A stretch of DNA of 64,000 nt from an uncultured Thermomicrobium sp. (GTDB lineage: Bacteria; Chloroflexota; Chloroflexia; Thermomicrobiales; Thermomicrobiaceae). A program made the translations under genes and the position numbers. The stretch lies in the NCBI GenBank assembly GCA_938028665.1, contig CALIMB010000019.1:1-64000 (forward strand), in the 5' to 3' direction. The notes under the pieces were generated by a model, which was not told where the DNA came from, searched no databases, and was given only the letters and a program-made list of their open reading frames with translations. Below, in pieces: positions 60,167 to 64,000 of the stretch. Numbering within the stretch: the stretch's first letter is position 1; each line of letters begins with the position of its first letter.

Positions 60167-61135
60167 TTAGCGGTGAAGGTGTCCGTTGCTCGAGACGATT
60201 TCCACGAGGTGCCGCTGCAATACCCACTCGATCAAGGCCATCCGGAGCGCCACGCCATTCCGCGCTTGCCGGAAGTAGGCTGCGCGTGGGTCGTCATCGA
60301 CGGCTGGATCGATTTCGCCGACCCGCGGCAGAGGGTGCAGAACAATCGCCTTCGATGGCAGGCGCCGCATGAGTTCTCGGTCGACGACATAATGGCCGCA
60401 GGCCTCGGTATACGCTTCAGGATCAGTAAAGCGCTCGCGTTGAATTCGCGTCTGATAGAGCACGTCCAGCCGGGGTGCAATCGCGTGGAGATCGTCAGCC
60501 TCCTCAACCTGTAACCCTGCAGTACGGAGATCAGCGATGAGTCGAGCGTCCATACGTGTCACCGGCGGTGCAACGAGGTACACTGTTGTGTCGACTGTTT
60601 GAGTCAACAAGCGTGCCAGGGAGCGCGCGGCCCGTCCATACCGCAAATCTCCCACAAGTGCAATGGTTAGCCCGTCGATACGCCCTAGTTCACGCCAGAT
60701 CGTGTAGAGGTCGATCAGTGCTTGGGTAGGGTGTTCGTTGGCTCCGTCACCGGCGTTGATCACCGGGACATCGACGACGGATGCTGCGCGGGCGACCGAT
60801 CCCGCTTCAGGGTGACGAATGACGAGAAGATCGGCATAGCCGGCAACGACTCGCGCGGTGTCCTCGATCGATTCCCCTTTTGCGGCCGATGAAGTCGCCG
60901 CTGCATATTCAGCTGAGATCACGGCACCCCCGAGGCGCGTCATCGCCGTTTCGAAGCTCAGGCGAGTTCGCGTACTCGGCTCGTAGAAGAGGGTTGCCAT
61001 GATTGCGCCCTTGGCCGTTCCCACGGCCTCACGGCAGCCGAGCATGGCAAATTGGTCTGCACGGCGGAAGAGTTCGAAGAGAAACGGCCGTTCGAACTGT
61101 GCGACGCTCAAGACATGGTTGACCGTCGACCTCAC
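60167..61135 (-). CDS. pyrB: Aspartate carbamoyltransferase catalytic subunit
   Basis: FYEPSTRTRLSFETAMTRLGG, GDGANEHPTQALIDLYTI, VLHPLPRVGEI. GTG start after AAAAGGAGG. Confidence 0.93.
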   Translation of the reverse strand: MRSTVNHVLSVAQFERPFLFELFRRADQFAMLGCREAVGTAKGAIMATLFYEPSTRTRLSFETAMTRLGGAVISAEYAAATSSAAKGESIEDTARVVAGYADLLVIRHPEAGSVARAASVVDVPVINAGDGANEHPTQALIDLYTIWRELGRIDGLTIALVGDLRYGRAARSLARLLTQTVDTTVYLVAPPVTRMDARLIADLRTAGLQVEEADDLHAIAPRLDVLYQTRIQRERFTDPEAYTEACGHYVVDRELMRRLPSKAIVLHPLPRVGEIDPAVDDDPRAAYFRQARNGVALRMALIEWVLQRHLVEIVSSNGHLHR

Positions 61136-61137
61136 GC

Positions 61138-61269
61138 GCAACCTCCTTTTCACGTTTTGCCCACTGGAGCGCACGCGAAGACGCGGCGCTCTCGCCGTTT
61201 CGCTCGGGGGAGGTTGCCTGTTCGGAGGAACCCATAGGAGATGATACCCGACGCTGCGGCGCGTGGCAA
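61138..61269 (-). promoter_or_regulatory. pyrB promoter and structured leader
   Basis: TTGCCA-N17-TATCAT (61269..61241); leader contains GCAACCTCC (61217..61209), perfectly complementary to the SD segment GGAGGTTGC (61146..61138). Confidence 0.6.
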
Positions 61270-61440
61270 GGTGCGACACGAAGTCGGAACTGCGTACGAA
61301 CGCGAAAATAGTGATACGATGCGAATATATCTGGACGACTGCGTGACACGGGGACGGAAGGTCGATAGAATCGGGGTGAAAAGGTGTGTGCTCCAGAAAC
61401 GTGTGATGTGTGCCGATAGATACGTGATGAGAGTGGCGCG

Positions 61441-62625
61441 ATGAGCGCAAGCGAGTGGTTTGACGACTGGGGATCGACGGTGGGACGCGCATTCCAGATT
61501 GCCACAGTGCGTGGGGTGGCGGTACGTCTCCATCCCACGCTCCTGCTTGTCGTCCCCTGGGTGCTTTGGCACTGGGGGGGCCGGGGCACGGATCCTTTGC
61601 GAGGAGCGCTGTTTGGTGTTTTCGTGTTGGTTGCGGTCTTTGCGAGTGTGGTGGGACACGAACTGGCACACGCACTTGCTGCGCATCGGTTTGGTTTAGC
61701 GGTACGTGACATCACCTTGCTTCCGATAGGTGGCTTAACACGCATCGAGCAAGGCCCCTTACCACCCCGCCGCGAGGCGATCATAGCGTTGGCCGGACCG
61801 ACGCTAAATATGCTTCTTGCTGTCGCCCTTTTCCCGATCGTCTCTGGCATGTTGGTGCTCCGTGATGTGACCTCGCTCCCTGGTCTGGCCCGGCTGGTCT
61901 CGGAGACAAGCGTGGCAAGTTTGCTCGCACTGACAATGGTCAGTAACGTTCTGCTCGCCGTCTGCAATCTGATCCCGGCCTTCCCGATGGATGGTGGTCG
62001 TGTACTCCGGGCCTGGCTCTCTACAGTGAGCGAGCGCTCGCGGGCGACACGTATCTCGGTCATGGCAGGATATGTGGTGGCAGCCGGCGCAGTAGGCCTT
62101 GGTGTCTGGTTGCGTGATCCGACACTGCCGATCGCCGGCCTATTTTTGGCGACGGCTGCATTCCTTGAGCAGCGGGCACTGGAACTGGAACGGGCGATGC
62201 AGCGGCTGCCAATCGGGCAATTTGCCATCTGGGATGGTGGTGGAGTGGATCCCGATGAGCCGCTGATTCATGCACTGCGGGGCGGTCCGCGTGACCTTGC
62301 AGTGGTGCATGATGGCATTGTCGTCGGGATGCTGTGGCGCGAGACCGTACTTCGACATGCAAACATCGCTCATCGGTTGCGTGCGGCGGACGTAATGGAT
62401 CGAGCTTTCGCAGCGGTCAGCCCGGAAACGTCAGTCTACGAGGCGCACCGGCGTATGCTGGCCAGCGGTCATCCTGCTGTTCCCGTAGTCGATCCTGGAA
62501 ACCGTTACCGGGGTATTTTTACGAGTGATCGCTTGACTCACGTGTACCGCTATGTCCAATCACCACGCCGCATGACAGCTCGGTGGGTTCTGCTCGCGCG
62601 GGCGCTCGGATTACTCGGACGGTGA
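61441..62625 (+). CDS. Site-2 protease family (M50) intramembrane metalloprotease with CBS-like C-terminus
   Basis: VVGHELAHALAAHRFG (HExxH), NLIPAFPMDGGRVLRAWLS, C-terminal CBS-like pair. Confidence 0.92.
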   Translation: MSASEWFDDWGSTVGRAFQIATVRGVAVRLHPTLLLVVPWVLWHWGGRGTDPLRGALFGVFVLVAVFASVVGHELAHALAAHRFGLAVRDITLLPIGGLTRIEQGPLPPRREAIIALAGPTLNMLLAVALFPIVSGMLVLRDVTSLPGLARLVSETSVASLLALTMVSNVLLAVCNLIPAFPMDGGRVLRAWLSTVSERSRATRISVMAGYVVAAGAVGLGVWLRDPTLPIAGLFLATAAFLEQRALELERAMQRLPIGQFAIWDGGGVDPDEPLIHALRGGPRDLAVVHDGIVVGMLWRETVLRHANIAHRLRAADVMDRAFAAVSPETSVYEAHRRMLASGHPAVPVVDPGNRYRGIFTSDRLTHVYRYVQSPRRMTARWVLLARALGLLGR

Positions 62626-62644
62626 CAACGGAGGGGCGACAGCA

Positions 62645-63073
62645 GTGGCAAGCGGACGGTCTTTCGACCCATGGTCCGAGGGCTTTCCCTGGCGGGACGT
62701 CATGGAGCAGGTGTTGGGACCCACAAGCCGCCCGGGGCCGATGGTTGCTGGGATCGGTGTCCCAGTTGATGTGGCTGAGGTGGAGGACGCATACATCCTC
62801 TACGCGGTGATCCCGGGTATTGAGCCGCAGGCACTTGATCTCCAGGTAGAGGATGATCGGATTGTGCTTCGTGGCGAGGTCCGCGAACCTGTCCTCGAGG
62901 GGCAATGGGTGAGTCGCGAGCGCCGGTTCGGGCGGTTCCAGCGAACGATCGTTGTCCCTGGCCCAATCGACCCAGAGCAGGCCGAAGCGCACTACGAGCA
63001 CGGGGTGCTTGTCATCCGTCTGCCGAAGGCAACAGGAATGCGGGCGCGACGCATTCCGGTTCGCGGAGCGTGA
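62645..63073 (+). CDS. Hsp20/alpha-crystallin family small heat-shock protein
   Basis: VDVAEVEDAYILYAVIPGIEPQALDLQVEDDRIVLRGEVRE...YEHGVLVIRLPKA. Confidence 0.92.
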   Translation: MASGRSFDPWSEGFPWRDVMEQVLGPTSRPGPMVAGIGVPVDVAEVEDAYILYAVIPGIEPQALDLQVEDDRIVLRGEVREPVLEGQWVSRERRFGRFQRTIVVPGPIDPEQAEAHYEHGVLVIRLPKATGMRARRIPVRGA

Positions 63074-63083
63074 ACCGGTAAGA

Positions 63084-63908
63084 TTAGGGTACTGGTTCTT
63101 CGTTCCAGAGCCCGATTGCCCGATAGCGTGCCCAGCGCAGCCGGCGGGCCTGTGCTGGGCCGTGCTCACGCCACAATTGGAGAAGCTCCTGGATGTGGCG
63201 TTCGATCACTTGTCCAACACGGCGGATAGTTCCAATCGCATCCAGATGCGCCGGTGTGGGTTCCGGGATAATCTCGTCAGCAATGCCGAAGCGGTGAAGT
63301 TCCTCGGCAGTGATACGCATTGTCTCAGCTGCTTCTGGAGCACGTGCCGCATCACGCCAGAGAATTGCTGCACAGGCCTCTGGGGAAGCAACGGCAAAGA
63401 TTGTGTTTTCCAACATGAACAACCGATCACAGACAGCCAGGGCAAGTGCGCCGCCACTTCCCCCTTCGCCAATGACGACCGCAAGGGTCGGTATCTGGGC
63501 CTGCAGGAAGGCCTGCAGGCAACTGCTTATTGCCCAGGCTTGCCCCCGCTCCTCAGATTCCAAACCAGGATCTGCAGCCGGCGTATCAATGAGGGTAATT
63601 ACTGGTAAGCCGAATTTCTCGGCGAGGTGAAGAATACGGATCGCTTTCCGGTAACCCTCGGGACGTGGCATGCCGAAATTGCGAGCGACGTTCTCCGTCG
63701 TTGAAGCACCCTTCTGGTGACCCAGAACAATGACGGAACGGGAACCGAACCGGCCAATTGCGGCGACGATGGCTGGGTCGTCGCGAAAGAGACGATCCCC
63801 GTGTAGTTCACGCGATTCTTCAAGCAGTTCTGTAATGTAGTCGAGAGTATGCGGACGCGCCGGATGGCGCGCCAGCTGGACACGATCCCAGGCACTAATC
63901 TGCATCAT
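63084..63908 (-). CDS. accA: Acetyl-CoA carboxylase carboxyltransferase subunit alpha
   Basis: ARHPARPHTLDYITELLEESRELHGDRLFRDDPAIVAAIGRF; GEGGSGGALALAVCDRLFMLENTIFAVASPEACAAILWRDA. Confidence 0.95.
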   Translation of the reverse strand: MMQISAWDRVQLARHPARPHTLDYITELLEESRELHGDRLFRDDPAIVAAIGRFGSRSVIVLGHQKGASTTENVARNFGMPRPEGYRKAIRILHLAEKFGLPVITLIDTPAADPGLESEERGQAWAISSCLQAFLQAQIPTLAVVIGEGGSGGALALAVCDRLFMLENTIFAVASPEACAAILWRDAARAPEAAETMRITAEELHRFGIADEIIPEPTPAHLDAIGTIRRVGQVIERHIQELLQLWREHGPAQARRLRWARYRAIGLWNEEPVP

Positions 63909-64000
63909 CCCTCTGACTCCTGGCGTATGACGAAAGACACCGGCGCTGCACTGTACTGGTTTGTTAAGAGGCGAATGTAGCGTGCTAACTCCTCGCGGAG
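63905..64000 (-). CDS. C-terminal end of a CDS, probably accD (truncated by window edge)
   Basis: Minus strand reads ...LREELARYIRLLTNQYSAAPVSFVIRQESEG*; stop overlaps the accA ATG. Confidence 0.55.
   Translation of the reverse strand, partial: LREELARYIRLLTNQYSAAPVSFVIRQESEG

Noticed and set aside
61029-62228. 399 aa minus-strand ORF
   Set aside because: Mostly antisense to the M50 protease gene and out of frame with pyrB; only its short 3' part is noted as a possible leader uORF.

Overview
This 64-kb window is a dense, high-GC bacterial chromosome segment. It probably comes from a Thermomicrobia-like member of Chloroflexota; that is inferred from gene content and style, not tested. Most of it is housekeeping: ksgA-ispE, groES-groEL with a CIRCE operator, yqeY-pgpH-ybeY, cinA, rsmG-dxs, sppA, slipin/nfeD, sbcC, rpoD/sigA, pyrB, M50 protease, hsp20, accA. 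There are also two tRNAs, a peptide-type ABC importer cluster and several envelope glycosylation clusters. No CRISPR array, prophage or IS element was recognised. The points most worth following up are: (1) selD is split by an in-frame TGA at the catalytic position (SCAG-U-AGK), with a SECIS-like hairpin downstream, so it is very probably a selenoprotein; (2) a complete CysM-CysO-Mec+ sulfur-carrier cysteine biosynthesis locus whose carrier protein ends in GGR rather than GG, next to an E1-like enzyme with an N-terminal rhodanese domain; (3) a structured pyrB leader able to sequester its own Shine-Dalgarno sequence; (4) an ATPase-less peptide importer grouped with an amidinohydrolase and a methyltransferase; (5) a two-component system followed by a secreted His-rich protein; (6) a decayed PsiE-like pseudogene in a coding-poor stretch.
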